64,000 nucleotides of DNA from Paenibacillus xylanilyticus (GCF_013359935.1 NZ_JABMCB010000192.1:1-64000); one strand, 5' to 3'; positions 26,874-37,160 are shown, numbered from the stretch's first letter. The notes: generated by a model not told the origin, from the letters alone. Translations and numbers: made by a program.

Positions 26874-28652
26874 ATGAAAAGAAGTCATCATTGCGGCGCA
26901 TTAACAACCGCACACATCGGCGAAACGGTAACATTGAACGGCTGGGTACAGACCCGCCGTGACCTGGGAGGCGTACTGTTTATCGATCTGCGTGACCGCA
27001 GCGGAATTGTACAGGTTGTTTTCAACCCGGCTTACTCTGGCGAAGCATTGCAAATCGCAGACAGAGTACGTAGTGAGTATGTTATCGCGGTAACGGGTAA
27101 AGTCGTTAAACGTGACGAAGAGACCGTAAACAAAAACCTGCCTACAGGCGAAATTGAAGTTCAGATTACGGAAATCGAAGTGCTGAACGCAGCAAAAACA
27201 CCTCCATTCTTCATCGAAGATGGTGTTGAAGTCGACGAGTCGCTTCGTTTGAAATATCGTTACCTGGACCTGCGTCGTCCGGAAATGTACGAAACGTTGA
27301 AACTGCGTTCCAAAGCATCCAAAGTGTTCCGTGATTACCTGGATGGAGAAGAATTCGTTGAAGTGGAAACACCGATTCTGACCAAGAGCTCCCCGGAAGG
27401 TGCGCGTGACTATCTCGTACCAAGCCGTGTGCATGAAGGTGAATTCTTCGCCCTGCCGCAATCACCGCAAATTTACAAACAATTGCTGATGGTCGGCGGA
27501 CTTGAGCGTTACTATCAGATCGCACGTTGTTTCCGTGATGAAGATTTGCGTGCAGACCGTCAACCGGAATTCACCCAAGTCGACATCGAGACTTCCTTCC
27601 TGCAGCAGGATGACCTGCTGCCAATGATGGAAGAGCTGATGGCGAAATTGCTGCGTGAAACCAAAGGCATTGAGCTGGAACTGCCTTTCCAACGTATTAC
27701 GTATGCAGATGCAATGGGTAAATACGGTTCAGACAAACCGGATTTGCGTTTTGGCATGGAACTGGTGGAAATGAACGATATCGTAGCGAACAGTGGTGTA
27801 AAAGTATTTGCTTCTGTCATTGAAAAAGGTGGAGAAGTAAAAGTGCTGAACGCCAAAGGCTGTGGAACATGGAGCCGTAAAGAGATTGATGATCTCGGAC
27901 CATTCGCAGCACGTTACGGTGCAAAAGGATTGGCATGGATTCAAGTGAAAGACGGCGAGTTCAAAGGTCCAATCGTGAAATTCTTTACACCGGAAGAGAT
28001 CGAAGCCGTGAAAGAACGCACAGGTGCTGAAGAAGGCGACTTGCTGCTCTTCTCCGCTGACAACAAAAAAGTAGTTGCTGACGTTCTGGGCGCATTGCGT
28101 CTGAAAATCGGCCGTCAACTCGGACTGATTGATGACAGCAAATTCAAATTTGCCTGGGTTGTGGACTTCCCACTCCTCGGATATGATGAAGATGCCAAAC
28201 GTTATGTAGCAGAACATCACCCATTCACGCGTCCAAAAGACGAAGATGTGGCTCTGTTCGATACAGATCCGGGTGCAATTCGTGCTCAAGCCTATGACCT
28301 TGTTCTGAATGGTTATGAAGTGGGTGGCGGTTCGATGCGTATCTACAAACGTGATGTTCAGGAGAAAATGTTCGCTGCCTTGGGACTCTCTCCAGAAGTA
28401 GCTAATGAGAAATTCGGATACCTGCTCGAAGCCTTCGAATATGGAACGCCGCCACACGGCGGAATTGCCTTTGGTCTCGATCGTCTGGTGATGCTGCTGG
28501 CAGGCCGTACGAACCTGCGTGAAACGATTGCCTTCCCTAAAACGGCAAGTGCAACGGATCTGCTCATGAATGCACCATCTGAAGTGGATAATTCCCAATT
28601 GGAACAACTTCATATCCGTGTAGCCCGTAAACCGGTGGCGGAAAAGAAATAA
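26874..28652 (+). CDS. aspS: AspS, aspartyl-tRNA synthetase
   Basis: 592 residues, as in B. subtilis AspRS. N-terminal OB anticodon-binding domain (GWVQTRRDLGGVLFIDLRDR), class II motif 2 with CFRDEDLRADRQPEFTQ, a bacterial GAD insertion (about 285-420) and motif 3 GIAFGLDRLVML. GAGGAG lies seven bases before ATG 26874. The 226-base gap after hisS contains no T-box core and no clear terminator, so it may be co-transcribed with hisS. Confidence 0.97.
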   Translation: MKRSHHCGALTTAHIGETVTLNGWVQTRRDLGGVLFIDLRDRSGIVQVVFNPAYSGEALQIADRVRSEYVIAVTGKVVKRDEETVNKNLPTGEIEVQITEIEVLNAAKTPPFFIEDGVEVDESLRLKYRYLDLRRPEMYETLKLRSKASKVFRDYLDGEEFVEVETPILTKSSPEGARDYLVPSRVHEGEFFALPQSPQIYKQLLMVGGLERYYQIARCFRDEDLRADRQPEFTQVDIETSFLQQDDLLPMMEELMAKLLRETKGIELELPFQRITYADAMGKYGSDKPDLRFGMELVEMNDIVANSGVKVFASVIEKGGEVKVLNAKGCGTWSRKEIDDLGPFAARYGAKGLAWIQVKDGEFKGPIVKFFTPEEIEAVKERTGAEEGDLLLFSADNKKVVADVLGALRLKIGRQLGLIDDSKFKFAWVVDFPLLGYDEDAKRYVAEHHPFTRPKDEDVALFDTDPGAIRAQAYDLVLNGYEVGGGSMRIYKRDVQEKMFAALGLSPEVANEKFGYLLEAFEYGTPPHGGIAFGLDRLVMLLAGRTNLRETIAFPKTASATDLLMNAPSEVDNSQLEQLHIRVARKPVAEKK

Positions 28653-28670
28653 AGGAGGCATCGATTCTCA

Positions 28671-29429
28671 ATGCTCCATCAATTTTCGAGAACAGAACTG
28701 GCGATCGGACCGGAAGGTCTGAATGCCTTGAAAAATAGTACAGTCGCTGTGCTTGGTATCGGCGGCGTGGGCGGTATAGCCGTTGAAGCCCTCGCTCGCA
28801 GCGGGGTTGGACGCATCATCCTCATTGATAAGGATGTGGTGGACATCACCAATGTTAACCGTCAGATTCACGCTTTGACAACGACCGTGGGTCAGAAAAA
28901 AGCGGATCTGATGGTAGAACGGGTGAAGCTGATCAACCCCGAGTGTGACGCCATTGCGTTAAACATGTTTTACACGGAAGAAACGTATGAGGAACTGTTC
29001 AAATATGAACTGGATTACGTACTGGATGCATCCGACACGATCATCTACAAAATCCATCTCATTAAGGAATGCCTCAAACGTAACATTCCGGTGATCTCCA
29101 GCATGGGGGCAGCGAACAAAATGGACCCGACGAAATTCCAGGTTGCGGATATTTCCAAAACGTCCATGGACCCGATTGCTCGTGTGGTTCGCACCAAATT
29201 ACGCAAAGAAGGCATCAAAAAAGGGGTCAAGGTGGTTTTCTCCACGGAGGAGCCATTAAAGCCGCGTGAGGATGTCACTCAGAAAATTGTTCCTGAGAAC
29301 GCCCCTGAAATTCGCAAGGCCAAACAGCCGCCAGCGAGCAATGCTTTTGTTCCGCCGGTAGCTGGATTGATTATGGTCAGTGTGGCAGTCAAGGAATTGA
29401 TTGAAAATGCAGAGAAAAAGAAGCAGTAA
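28671..29429 (+). CDS. tcdA: TcdA, tRNA threonylcarbamoyladenosine dehydratase
   Basis: E1-like enzyme that cyclises t6A37 to ct6A in ANN-decoding tRNAs using ATP. 252 residues with the nucleotide-binding GIGGVGG (29-35), an N-R-Q motif in NVNRQIHAL and a C-terminal AFVPPVAGLI segment. AAGGAGG precedes ATG 28671. It is the last gene of the hisS-aspS-tcdA group, as in B. subtilis (yrvM). Confidence 0.92.
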   Translation: MLHQFSRTELAIGPEGLNALKNSTVAVLGIGGVGGIAVEALARSGVGRIILIDKDVVDITNVNRQIHALTTTVGQKKADLMVERVKLINPECDAIALNMFYTEETYEELFKYELDYVLDASDTIIYKIHLIKECLKRNIPVISSMGAANKMDPTKFQVADISKTSMDPIARVVRTKLRKEGIKKGVKVVFSTEEPLKPREDVTQKIVPENAPEIRKAKQPPASNAFVPPVAGLIMVSVAVKELIENAEKKKQ

Positions 29430-29443
29430 CCTGTTGTGAAAGG

Positions 29444-29482
29444 AAAAGCGTAGGTACCGACAAGGTACCTGCGCTTTTTTTT
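29444..29482 (+). terminator. hisS-aspS-tcdA terminator
   Basis: AAAAGCGTAGGTACC pairs with GGTACCTGCGCTTTT (one G-U), loop GACAA, followed by a T run. Confidence 0.92.
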
Positions 29483-29673
29483 GCATGGTCATCACATGTG
29501 AATACGGGCAAAAGAGCCAATCGAAGCCGCTATAAAAAAAGGCTCAAAACCTTAACAAATGTCAGGGTTACGTGATGTACTTCAACCCCAAAACCGTGTA
29601 TGATATGTGGTGCTGCGCGAAATGATGATAAATACATAGAGAAACGGCAGCATGAGAGAGGGGAACGGAACGA

Positions 29674-30972
29674 ATGAAACAAGGATGGATGACCAGACGT
29701 CTTGGCCTAGAGCCGGGAGATCAGTGGAAGAAGGAAATTGTGGCGGGAGCCATTTCCTATTTTGCCGTGGTGTATATCGTGATGGTCAATGCAACAATTC
29801 TGGCTGATGCCGGAATGCCGCTGCAGGCGGCTATGGTGGGTACACTACTGACATCTATTGCCGGTTGTTTGCTGATGGCCTTTGGAGGTAAATCGCCGAT
29901 TATCGTTGTACCTGGAATGGGTATTAATGCGTTTTTCACCTACACACTCGTACATTCAATGAAACTGAGCTGGCAGGAAGCCTTGGCGGTTGTATCCGTC
30001 ACAGGTGTGCTGTTTGCAGTTGTTGCATTTACGTCACTATATAAAATGATTAGCGAGGCTATTCCGAAGAACCTGCAGCATGGGATCACCGTGGGAATTG
30101 GTCTGTTCCTGACATTCATCGGTCTGCAAAAAAGCGGAATTGTTATCGCACACCAGACCACATTTGTGGCTATCGGACATTTTAATGATCCTGGAGTGAT
30201 CACCGCCTGTGTTACTCTCGTAATCGCCCTGGTTCTATTTATACGCAATGTACAGGGCGGACTCCTGATCAGCATTCTTGCAGGGACAGGCCTTGCCTAC
30301 GTACTCGGTGCTGTTAATCCTGGCGAATCTGTGTCAGCTATGGAAGCCTTGCGTCAATATGGTGGTTTGTTTGGGGAGCTGTCTCTGGTGAAACTGGCCG
30401 ATGTGGCGTTCTGGATCGCAGTATTCCTGCTGCTGCTGATTGTTGTATTTGAAAATATCGGACTGATTACGGCTCAGACTCATCTGATTGGTCGTCCCCA
30501 ACGGTTCAAGGGGAGTTTGCGTGCACTATCGATTAGTACCGTACTCGCCGGTGTATTCGGAAGCAGCCCTCCTGTGGCTGCGGCAGAGACAACTGCCGGG
30601 ATTGCTGCAGGCGGACGCTCAGGGCTGACTCCTCTGGTTACAGCTGTACTTTTTGGAGCCACGTTTTTCTTTATTCCGCTGCTTGGTTACATACCAGACA
30701 GCGCGATTGCTCCCATTTTGATCATTATTGGCGGCTTGATGGTACAAAGTGTCAAGGATATGGATTTCAGTGATTTCACGGAGGCTTTTCCGGCTTTTCT
30801 GATTATGGTCATGATTCCATTTACATATAGCATCGTGGACGGCATGGCATTTGGATTCATTGCGTATCCGGCAGCGAAGCTGGCGGCGGGCAAGGGTAAG
30901 CTGGTGCCGAAGGTCATGTACGGTATTGCCATTCTGTTTCTGGCCAACTTTGTATTGCATGGGGTATTGTGA
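29674..30972 (+). CDS. NCS2 AzgA-type purine permease
   Basis: 432 residues with about 12-14 membrane spans. AzgA-branch marks are GAISYFAVVYIVMVNATILADAG near the N-terminus, PGMGINAFFTYT, and AAETTAGIAAGGRSGLT. Close relatives (PbuG/PbuO) import hypoxanthine, guanine or adenine with protons. GAGAGGGG precedes ATG 29674. No purine riboswitch is recognisable in the 244-base leader, which contains only the tcdA terminator and AT-rich DNA. Confidence 0.87.
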   Translation: MKQGWMTRRLGLEPGDQWKKEIVAGAISYFAVVYIVMVNATILADAGMPLQAAMVGTLLTSIAGCLLMAFGGKSPIIVVPGMGINAFFTYTLVHSMKLSWQEALAVVSVTGVLFAVVAFTSLYKMISEAIPKNLQHGITVGIGLFLTFIGLQKSGIVIAHQTTFVAIGHFNDPGVITACVTLVIALVLFIRNVQGGLLISILAGTGLAYVLGAVNPGESVSAMEALRQYGGLFGELSLVKLADVAFWIAVFLLLLIVVFENIGLITAQTHLIGRPQRFKGSLRALSISTVLAGVFGSSPPVAAAETTAGIAAGGRSGLTPLVTAVLFGATFFFIPLLGYIPDSAIAPILIIIGGLMVQSVKDMDFSDFTEAFPAFLIMVMIPFTYSIVDGMAFGFIAYPAAKLAAGKGKLVPKVMYGIAILFLANFVLHGVL

Positions 30973-31040
30973 AAAATTAGAACGCACGACATGTCATACG
31001 TATGAATCGGGTAAGCATGTGGAGAACGGGAGGAACAGGG

Positions 31041-32819
31041 ATGGAAGAGCAAGAACAAACTGAAGTAGTTGAACCGAAGGTAGGGAAAAAGGGATTCAAA
31101 GATTTCGTGAAGCTGATCGCCTCAACGCAGCCTCCCAAACTCATTTTGACTGTCGCGTTGATTCTGACACTCATTCAGACAACTGCCGGATTAATCGTTC
31201 CGCTGATGACCAAAGGTCTGATTGATGGACTGACGATGTCTGCACTCAATAAATCAGTCATTTTTCTGCTGCTCGGGGCATTTGTCATTCAGGCGATTGC
31301 TTCAGGCATCAGCATTTATATGTTGAACTATGCAGGACAAAGGGTGGTTGCAACGCTGCGAACCAAGCTGTGGAACAAAGTGCTCTCCCTGCCGATGCCA
31401 TATTTTGACCGAAACCGCACAGGTGACACGATGAGCCGGATCACGAATGATACAAGCCAGATTATGACGCTGATTGCGGATTATCTCGTTTCGTTTGTAT
31501 CCAATATCGTGGCGGTCGTCGGCGGGGTAGCTCTGCTATTCTACCTGGATTGGGTCATGTCGCTCATTATTCTGAGCCTGGTGCCACTGACGCTGCTGAT
31601 TTTGCTGCCGGTTGGACGGAAAATGTATAAAATATCCAAAAAGCAGCAGGATGAGATGGCTGGTCTTACCTCGGTGCTGAGCCAAGTTATTAGCGAGATT
31701 CGATTGGTAAAAGCGTATGGCACCGAACAGCAGGAAGCGGAAGCGGGACATTCACGGATTGGCAAGATGTTTGCTTTTGGTTTGCAGGAAGCGAAAATTT
31801 TGGCGTTAATCGGGCCGCTATTTACCTTTGTCATGACCGCTGTCTTGGTTGTCATTCTGGGCGTTGGCGGGATGAGGGTAGCATCAGGAATGCTGTCTCC
31901 AGGCGAACTGGTGGCATTTATCCTGCTACTGTTCCAGGTCATTATGCCGATGGGGCAATTCACGACGCTATATTCCCGTTTGCAAAAAGTTGTCGGTGCA
32001 ACCGAACGCATTCAGGCTATCCTTGCACATGAGGAAGAACCACGTCACAGTACAACGTCTGCTCCAAAGGGCAATGAGACAATTGCATTCAACAACCTGC
32101 ATTTTTCCTATGTCACAGGGGAAGAAGTGCTGCACGGTATTAATCTGACCGTTCCGGCACGAAAAGTGACGGCGATTGTCGGTCCGAGTGGCAGCGGGAA
32201 ATCAACACTTTTCTCGCTGCTCGAGCAGTTCTACCTTCCCGGTTCCGGTACCATTACGTATGGAGGCCAAGCGATAACGGATTATTCACTCGCTTCCTGG
32301 CGCAGCAAGATCGGATATGTGTCACAGGAGAGTCCGTTAATGGCAGGCACAATCAAGGACAACATTACGTATGGTCTGGGCCGAGAGGCAAGTATGGACG
32401 AGATCCGGCATGCGGCTGACATGGCGTATTCTTCTGCATTTATTGATAAGCTGCCACAGGGTTATGAGACCGAGGTAGGGGAACGCGGAATCAAGCTATC
32501 TGGTGGTCAGCGCCAGCGTATCGCCATTGCCCGTGCACTGCTGCGCAGCCCGGATATTTTGATGCTGGATGAAGCTACCTCGAGTCTGGACAGTACTTCG
32601 GAGCATGAAGTTCAACAGGCTCTGTCCAATCTGATGGAAGGACGAACAACCGTTGTGATTGCACACCGTTTGTCCACGGTCGTGGATTCGGATCAGATTG
32701 TGGTATTGGAGCAGGGCCACGTAACTGGAACAGGAACACATGCGGAGCTGATCAGCACGCATCCGGTATACCGTGAACTGGCTCAAAAGCAGTTTGTTGC
32801 ACAGGATGGGAAGCCCTGA
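31041..32819 (+). CDS. ABC exporter, fused membrane-ATPase half-transporter (BmrA-like)
   Basis: 592 residues. Six membrane helices over about 35-310, then a nucleotide-binding domain with Walker A GPSGSGKST (381-389), signature LSGGQ (486-490), Walker B LMLDEA and the H-loop AHRLST. Such homodimers export drugs or lipids; BmrA is the nearest well-known relative by architecture, but the substrate is unknown. ATG 31041 follows GGGAGGA. The gap to the permease is 68 bases with no terminator. Confidence 0.9.
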   Translation: MEEQEQTEVVEPKVGKKGFKDFVKLIASTQPPKLILTVALILTLIQTTAGLIVPLMTKGLIDGLTMSALNKSVIFLLLGAFVIQAIASGISIYMLNYAGQRVVATLRTKLWNKVLSLPMPYFDRNRTGDTMSRITNDTSQIMTLIADYLVSFVSNIVAVVGGVALLFYLDWVMSLIILSLVPLTLLILLPVGRKMYKISKKQQDEMAGLTSVLSQVISEIRLVKAYGTEQQEAEAGHSRIGKMFAFGLQEAKILALIGPLFTFVMTAVLVVILGVGGMRVASGMLSPGELVAFILLLFQVIMPMGQFTTLYSRLQKVVGATERIQAILAHEEEPRHSTTSAPKGNETIAFNNLHFSYVTGEEVLHGINLTVPARKVTAIVGPSGSGKSTLFSLLEQFYLPGSGTITYGGQAITDYSLASWRSKIGYVSQESPLMAGTIKDNITYGLGREASMDEIRHAADMAYSSAFIDKLPQGYETEVGERGIKLSGGQRQRIAIARALLRSPDILMLDEATSSLDSTSEHEVQQALSNLMEGRTTVVIAHRLSTVVDSDQIVVLEQGHVTGTGTHAELISTHPVYRELAQKQFVAQDGKP

Positions 32820-32846
32820 TCCGGGCTGGATTGATTAGAAAGCATG

Positions 32847-32897
32847 ACCGTTGTTCATTCGTCTTCAAGGGACGGGAACAGCGGTTTCTTTCGTTTT
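32847..32897 (+). terminator. ABC exporter terminator
   Basis: ACCGTTGTTC pairs with GAACAGCGGT, with an inner CGTC/GACG helix, followed by a T-rich tract. Confidence 0.75.
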
Positions 32898-33008
32898 CTC
32901 ATCCTGTTAGCTGTAGCTTTTTGCACTTCAATATGATATAGTGGGTATCCTTTTGTGTCGTCAGATTGGCTATACAAAAAAAACATATTCTTAGGAGGTA
33001 ACTGAAAC

Positions 33009-35195
33009 ATGTCAGACAGCTTTCAAAGTGCCTATCAAGAAGAAGAGTACAGGTTAGAGCGAACGATGGAGGAAGTGGATCGTCAGCTGGAACGGCTGCA
33101 GAGCATTCCGGTGTATACCGGCCACGATTTCACAGAACAAGTGCTGGAAGCCGGACGCGAAGAGCGCCGTACCGCCTTGTCCAAGAGCGCGCAGCAACCC
33201 TATTTCGGACGCTTGGATTTCGAAGAACAGGGCAGCGGGGCACGGAAGCCGCTGTACATTGGCAAAGTCGGCGTAGACCGCGAAGAGGTGGGAGAGCATC
33301 CGCTCGTCATCGACTGGCGCGCTCCTGTCGCGAGCCTGTTTTACTCATTTACAGGAGGGGAAGCCTCCGCAACCTATGAAGCACCGGAAGGGCTGATTGA
33401 AGGCCTGGTCTATCTGAAACGCAATGTTGTCATCCGGCAGCGCATTTTGGAGCGTGTTGCAGATACATATAACCGGGATAGTGATCAGCCGGCGGTATCG
33501 GATGAGTTTCTCGTCTATCGGCTGGGAGAGAACAAGGATAACAAGCTTCGTGACATCGTATCCACCATTCAGGCAGAACAGGATCAGATCATTCGTGCGG
33601 CGAGAAACACTGCATTGATCATTCAGGGTGTGGCAGGTTCGGGAAAAACAACGGTTGCCCTGCATCGGCTCGCATTTTTGCTGTATCAGTACAAGGAGCA
33701 GGTGTCGGCGGAAAAAATGGTTATCTTCGCCCCCAACCACATGTTCCTCGATTACATCTCAGATGTGCTTCCCGAACTGGGGGTAGGGGATATTCAGCAG
33801 CGGACATTCCCGGATTGGGCCATGAACCTGCTGGGGCTGGATATGCCTCTGGCGGACACGTCGGAGACACTGAATACCTGGTTTGAAACGCCGGAAGCCC
33901 GTCCTGAGTTGAACGATGATGTGCCTGGACGCTATAAGGGTTCAATCCGCTTTATGGAACTCATTCGGGAATGGCTGTCAGGCATGGAAGAGGAATCGGT
34001 GCCCGATCTGGACTTCAGTCCGTGGGACGGGGCCGTGCTCAGCAAGGCAGAGATCGAAAGCTGGTTCAGCGAAGAATATAAGCACTATCCGCTGGCAAAA
34101 CGTAAAGAGCGGGTGATGGCGCGGATCCATCGCTGGATTGAGATGGAGCTCAAGAAGCCTTCTCCCGAAGCCGTTCGCAAGGAACGCAAAAAGAAAGCGG
34201 CAACCCGTGAAAAAGCCTATGCGAAAAAATGGCCGCAATATGAACCGCTTATGCTGTACAAACAGCTGTTCAAAGCCATTAAGGGTGGTTCAGTGCCGGC
34301 ATCGCTAAGCAGTCTTATTCCCAAAGGCGTCATGAAGCAGACGGCAGCAGATCTGAAGCAGGATCTCATTCGTGAAGAGGATCTACCTGCTCTGGTGTAT
34401 ATTCATACGCTTATTCATGATATCGAAGGTTCGGAGCGATTTGATCATGTCGTGATTGATGAAGCGCAGGATTTCTCACCTTTTCACGTTGCTTTGCTGG
34501 ATCTGTTCGTCAAAGGGCACTCCTTCACCATCCTGGGTGACTTGTCCCAAGGCATTCATGAGTATCGTGGTGTCCATGCGTGGGAAGAAATGAGTTCCTT
34601 GTTTCCGGAAGAGCAGAATGCCTACTTCGCCTTAACCCGGAGTTATCGTTCCACAATGGAAATTATTGATTACGCAAATACGATTCTGGAACGGGGTGTC
34701 AAAAGCGGAATTACGGCCATTCCTGTTTTCCGGAGCGGTGATCCGGTTCGAACGTTAGCCTATGAGGGTGAAGGGAAAACAAAGAGCCTTGAGCGTGCGC
34801 TGAAGCTGCTAACGGTCAAAGATTACCGCACGGTGTCCATTTTGACGCGTACCCTGCGTGAAGCGGTTGAACTTCACCGTGAACTTCTGGCTGCGGGCTG
34901 GGATCTGAACCTGATCGATGGCGGCAAAAAGCAGTACACTGGCGGCCATTCCGTTTTGCCTGTCTACCTGTCCAAAGGTTTGGAGTTTGATGCTGTTATT
35001 GTGGCAGATGCGGATGAGCAGCATTATCTGTCTAATGCGGGTGATGCCAAGCTGCTGTACGTTGGCTGTACACGGGCACTGCACGAATTGTGGTTGTTCC
35101 ATGAAGGTGAACTGCCGTTCTATGCGGCAGCAACACACAATCCGGAAGGCGAGCCTGTAACGATTCAGGGTTGGCCAGACAGTGACACCAAGTGA
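33009..35195 (+). CDS. helD: HelD, RNA polymerase recycling motor
   Basis: SF1 helicase-like ATPase that enters the channels of RNA polymerase and releases it from DNA. 728 residues. An N-terminal coiled-coil arm (about 8-60, YQEEEYRLERTMEEVDRQLERL), Walker A GVAGSGKT (207-214), Walker B IDEAQDF near 482, and a C-terminal 2A domain with SKGLEFDAV and LYVGCTRA. AGGAGG precedes ATG 33009. Single-gene unit with terminators on both sides. Confidence 0.92.
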   Translation: MSDSFQSAYQEEEYRLERTMEEVDRQLERLQSIPVYTGHDFTEQVLEAGREERRTALSKSAQQPYFGRLDFEEQGSGARKPLYIGKVGVDREEVGEHPLVIDWRAPVASLFYSFTGGEASATYEAPEGLIEGLVYLKRNVVIRQRILERVADTYNRDSDQPAVSDEFLVYRLGENKDNKLRDIVSTIQAEQDQIIRAARNTALIIQGVAGSGKTTVALHRLAFLLYQYKEQVSAEKMVIFAPNHMFLDYISDVLPELGVGDIQQRTFPDWAMNLLGLDMPLADTSETLNTWFETPEARPELNDDVPGRYKGSIRFMELIREWLSGMEEESVPDLDFSPWDGAVLSKAEIESWFSEEYKHYPLAKRKERVMARIHRWIEMELKKPSPEAVRKERKKKAATREKAYAKKWPQYEPLMLYKQLFKAIKGGSVPASLSSLIPKGVMKQTAADLKQDLIREEDLPALVYIHTLIHDIEGSERFDHVVIDEAQDFSPFHVALLDLFVKGHSFTILGDLSQGIHEYRGVHAWEEMSSLFPEEQNAYFALTRSYRSTMEIIDYANTILERGVKSGITAIPVFRSGDPVRTLAYEGEGKTKSLERALKLLTVKDYRTVSILTRTLREAVELHRELLAAGWDLNLIDGGKKQYTGGHSVLPVYLSKGLEFDAVIVADADEQHYLSNAGDAKLLYVGCTRALHELWLFHEGELPFYAAATHNPEGEPVTIQGWPDSDTK

Positions 35196-35223
35196 ACGTA
35201 AGCGAAGCTTGAAATATAACAAT

Positions 35224-35271
35224 AAAAGGCATGACGTTTATGGGCAATTCCCATGAGCGTATGCCTTTTTT
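35224..35271 (+). terminator. helD terminator
   Basis: AAAAGGCAT and ACG pair with CGT and ATGCCTTTT around an inner ATGGG/CCCAT helix, followed by TTTTTT. Confidence 0.82.
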
Positions 35272-35277
35272 GTTTCA

Positions 35278-35391
35278 GCATTTTGCATCATTCGATTTCA
35301 CTCGCTCCGGGGCACAATATATAGACGAATAGGACCATTTCGATCTATATATTAAAGATTGGAAGTCGCTTATGGGATTTATGCAAAATGC
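35278..35391. repeat. Inverted-repeat-flanked AT-rich segment
   Basis: GCATTTTGCAT (35278-35288) and its exact inverse ATGCAAAATGC (35381-35391) enclose a long hairpin, ATATATAGA (35317-35325) with TCTATATAT (35344-35352). No gene is seen. It might be a remnant small element or just folded 3' DNA between converging genes. Confidence 0.35.
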
Positions 35392-35478
35392 CCGTTTGTA
35401 TAAGTTTGTGTAAAACAGGCGCAGTTTTGCGAATAAGTGAAGTGAGCCTATGAAAAAACATAGATGGGGAATAGCTGT

Positions 35479-36420
35479 TTAACTTGCCGGCGAAGAACGC
35501 CGGGAGAGTTTTGATTGACGGTCTTCTTTTGTCATTCTGGATGCACGACGGTTGACGAGGAAAATGCCGACACCAATAAGTAAACCACCTGCCCCAACGA
35601 CCCACTGTATCTGCTCTCCCAGCAGAATCCAGCTCGACAATACACCGAAGAAAGGTGCGAGGAATAAATAGGAACTGGTTTGGGCCGGATTACTGTGCTG
35701 CAGTAAATAAAACCAGAGTGAAAACTGGATGATGGAGCAAAAAAGCGTTAACCAGAGCAGCACCACAACCGAGGTGGTGTTCATCATAAAGTGAGGCTCT
35801 TCAGTCCATGCGCTCAGCAGAAGCAGCGCCGTACCTCCGGCCAGCATCTGGTAGGCAGTAAGCACAAAAGTATCGTAACGATCACCCCAGCGTTTAATGA
35901 GCAGCGTGGATACCGCGAAAGAGACTGCACCGCCAAATCCAATCCAGGTTCCGGGGCTAAAGCTCATATGCCAACCAAAGGTTAACATGATTCCTGCAAA
36001 ACCGAGGATGACACCCATCCATTGACTGAAACGATAGGTTAACCCATACAGGAGAGCGCTGATGATAATGACTAACAACGGATTGGTAAACGTTATAATG
36101 GCAGATTCCCCGGATGTAATCCAGTTCATGCTGTAGTAGGCGCAGCCCATCACTCCTGCGGATTGGAACAGCCCGATTACGATTATTTTCAACCATGCGT
36201 GCCATCCGGTGGGTAAAGGGCGTTTACGTAGAATCAAGGCCATCAAGCCACCTGCCAGTACATAACGTAATCCCATAAGAAGGAAAGGTGGAGCATACAA
36301 AATGCCTATCTTGCCAACCGGAAAAGAAGTCCCCATGATCAATGTCGTCAAAATGATCCCTAGTGTGTATTTTAATGGTTTCATAGTTGTGGATGTATCT
36401 TTATCATGACTGGAGTTCAT
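35479..36420 (-). CDS. EamA/DMT-family transporter
   Basis: 313 residues with ten membrane helices in two EamA repeats (about 14-140 and 155-290). The family exports amino acids or other metabolites; the substrate is not readable. The start ATG overlaps the SDR stop (ATGA), so translation is coupled. It ends in a basic tail (RRASRMTKEDRQSKLSRR). It is divergent from the LysR gene. Confidence 0.88.
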   Translation of the reverse strand: MNSSHDKDTSTTMKPLKYTLGIILTTLIMGTSFPVGKIGILYAPPFLLMGLRYVLAGGLMALILRKRPLPTGWHAWLKIIVIGLFQSAGVMGCAYYSMNWITSGESAIITFTNPLLVIIISALLYGLTYRFSQWMGVILGFAGIMLTFGWHMSFSPGTWIGFGGAVSFAVSTLLIKRWGDRYDTFVLTAYQMLAGGTALLLLSAWTEEPHFMMNTTSVVVLLWLTLFCSIIQFSLWFYLLQHSNPAQTSSYLFLAPFFGVLSSWILLGEQIQWVVGAGGLLIGVGIFLVNRRASRMTKEDRQSKLSRRSSPAS

Positions 36421-37160
36421 AGGGTCTGGCCGCCATCTACGGTAATAAGTTGTCCGGTCATGGATGGCTGTTCAAGCGAAGCACATATCATGTGGGCAAT
36501 ATCCTCAGGCGAGGAAATTCTCTGCAATAACAACGAACCACCGAGACGATTCATTCGCTCCTCGTTTCCGGCCCACCAACGTGTTGCAACGGCGCCAGGA
36601 ACGATGGCATTTACCCGAATGAGCGGTGAGAGTGCGTGGGCAAGAGATAAGGTCAGTCCATGAACTGCGGCTTTGGAGACTGCGTAAGGGAGGGAGGAGC
36701 CGGAACCTGTTCTGCCCGCAATACTGCCCAGGTTCACAATGGAGCCACCGCCTGCCTGCTGCATTCCTTCCTTCACTGCACGAGCGCAATAAAATATGCC
36801 TTTCACATTCACATCATACAATTCATTCCAGACATCATCCGTAACGGCTTCCAGATCGTGCAAGGGGATATGACGAGTAATTCCGGCATTGTTAACAAGG
36901 GCCGTTATGGGGCCATAGGTTTCGGTTACTGTAGTGACCATTCGCCGGACGTCCAATTCATCGGCAACATTGGCCTGAACGGCGAATGCCTGCCCTCCTT
37001 CATCCAAAATGTGTTGAACCGTCTCTTCTGCTGCATCCTGCGAGCGGGAGTAATTGACAGCAACCAATGCTCCACGCCCGGCCAACAATAGGCTGACAGC
37101 ACGGCCTATGCCTGTTCCACCACCTGTGATCAAAGCTACTCTGTTTTTCCAGTATGTCAT
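36417..37160 (-). CDS. Short-chain dehydrogenase/reductase
   Basis: 247 residues, FabG-like. Rossmann motif TGGGTGIG, NNAG in ALVNNAGIT, catalytic Ser in VNLGSIAG and the YxxxK pair in PYAVSKAA. The substrate is unknown; FabG, glucose or sorbitol dehydrogenase-like roles are all possible. The start at 37160 has AAGGAG ten bases upstream; the in-frame GTG at 37169 abuts the site. First gene of a two-gene unit with the EamA transporter. Confidence 0.88.
   Translation of the reverse strand: MTYWKNRVALITGGGTGIGRAVSLLLAGRGALVAVNYSRSQDAAEETVQHILDEGGQAFAVQANVADELDVRRMVTTVTETYGPITALVNNAGITRHIPLHDLEAVTDDVWNELYDVNVKGIFYCARAVKEGMQQAGGGSIVNLGSIAGRTGSGSSLPYAVSKAAVHGLTLSLAHALSPLIRVNAIVPGAVATRWWAGNEERMNRLGGSLLLQRISSPEDIAHMICASLEQPSMTGQLITVDGGQTL

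Noticed and set aside
27729..28661. A 310-codon reverse frame opposite aspS
   Set aside because: Antisense shadow of aspS with unnatural composition.
29483..29673. Purine riboswitch before the purine permease
   Set aside because: The conserved loop sequences and three-helix pattern are not found; only AT-rich DNA remains.
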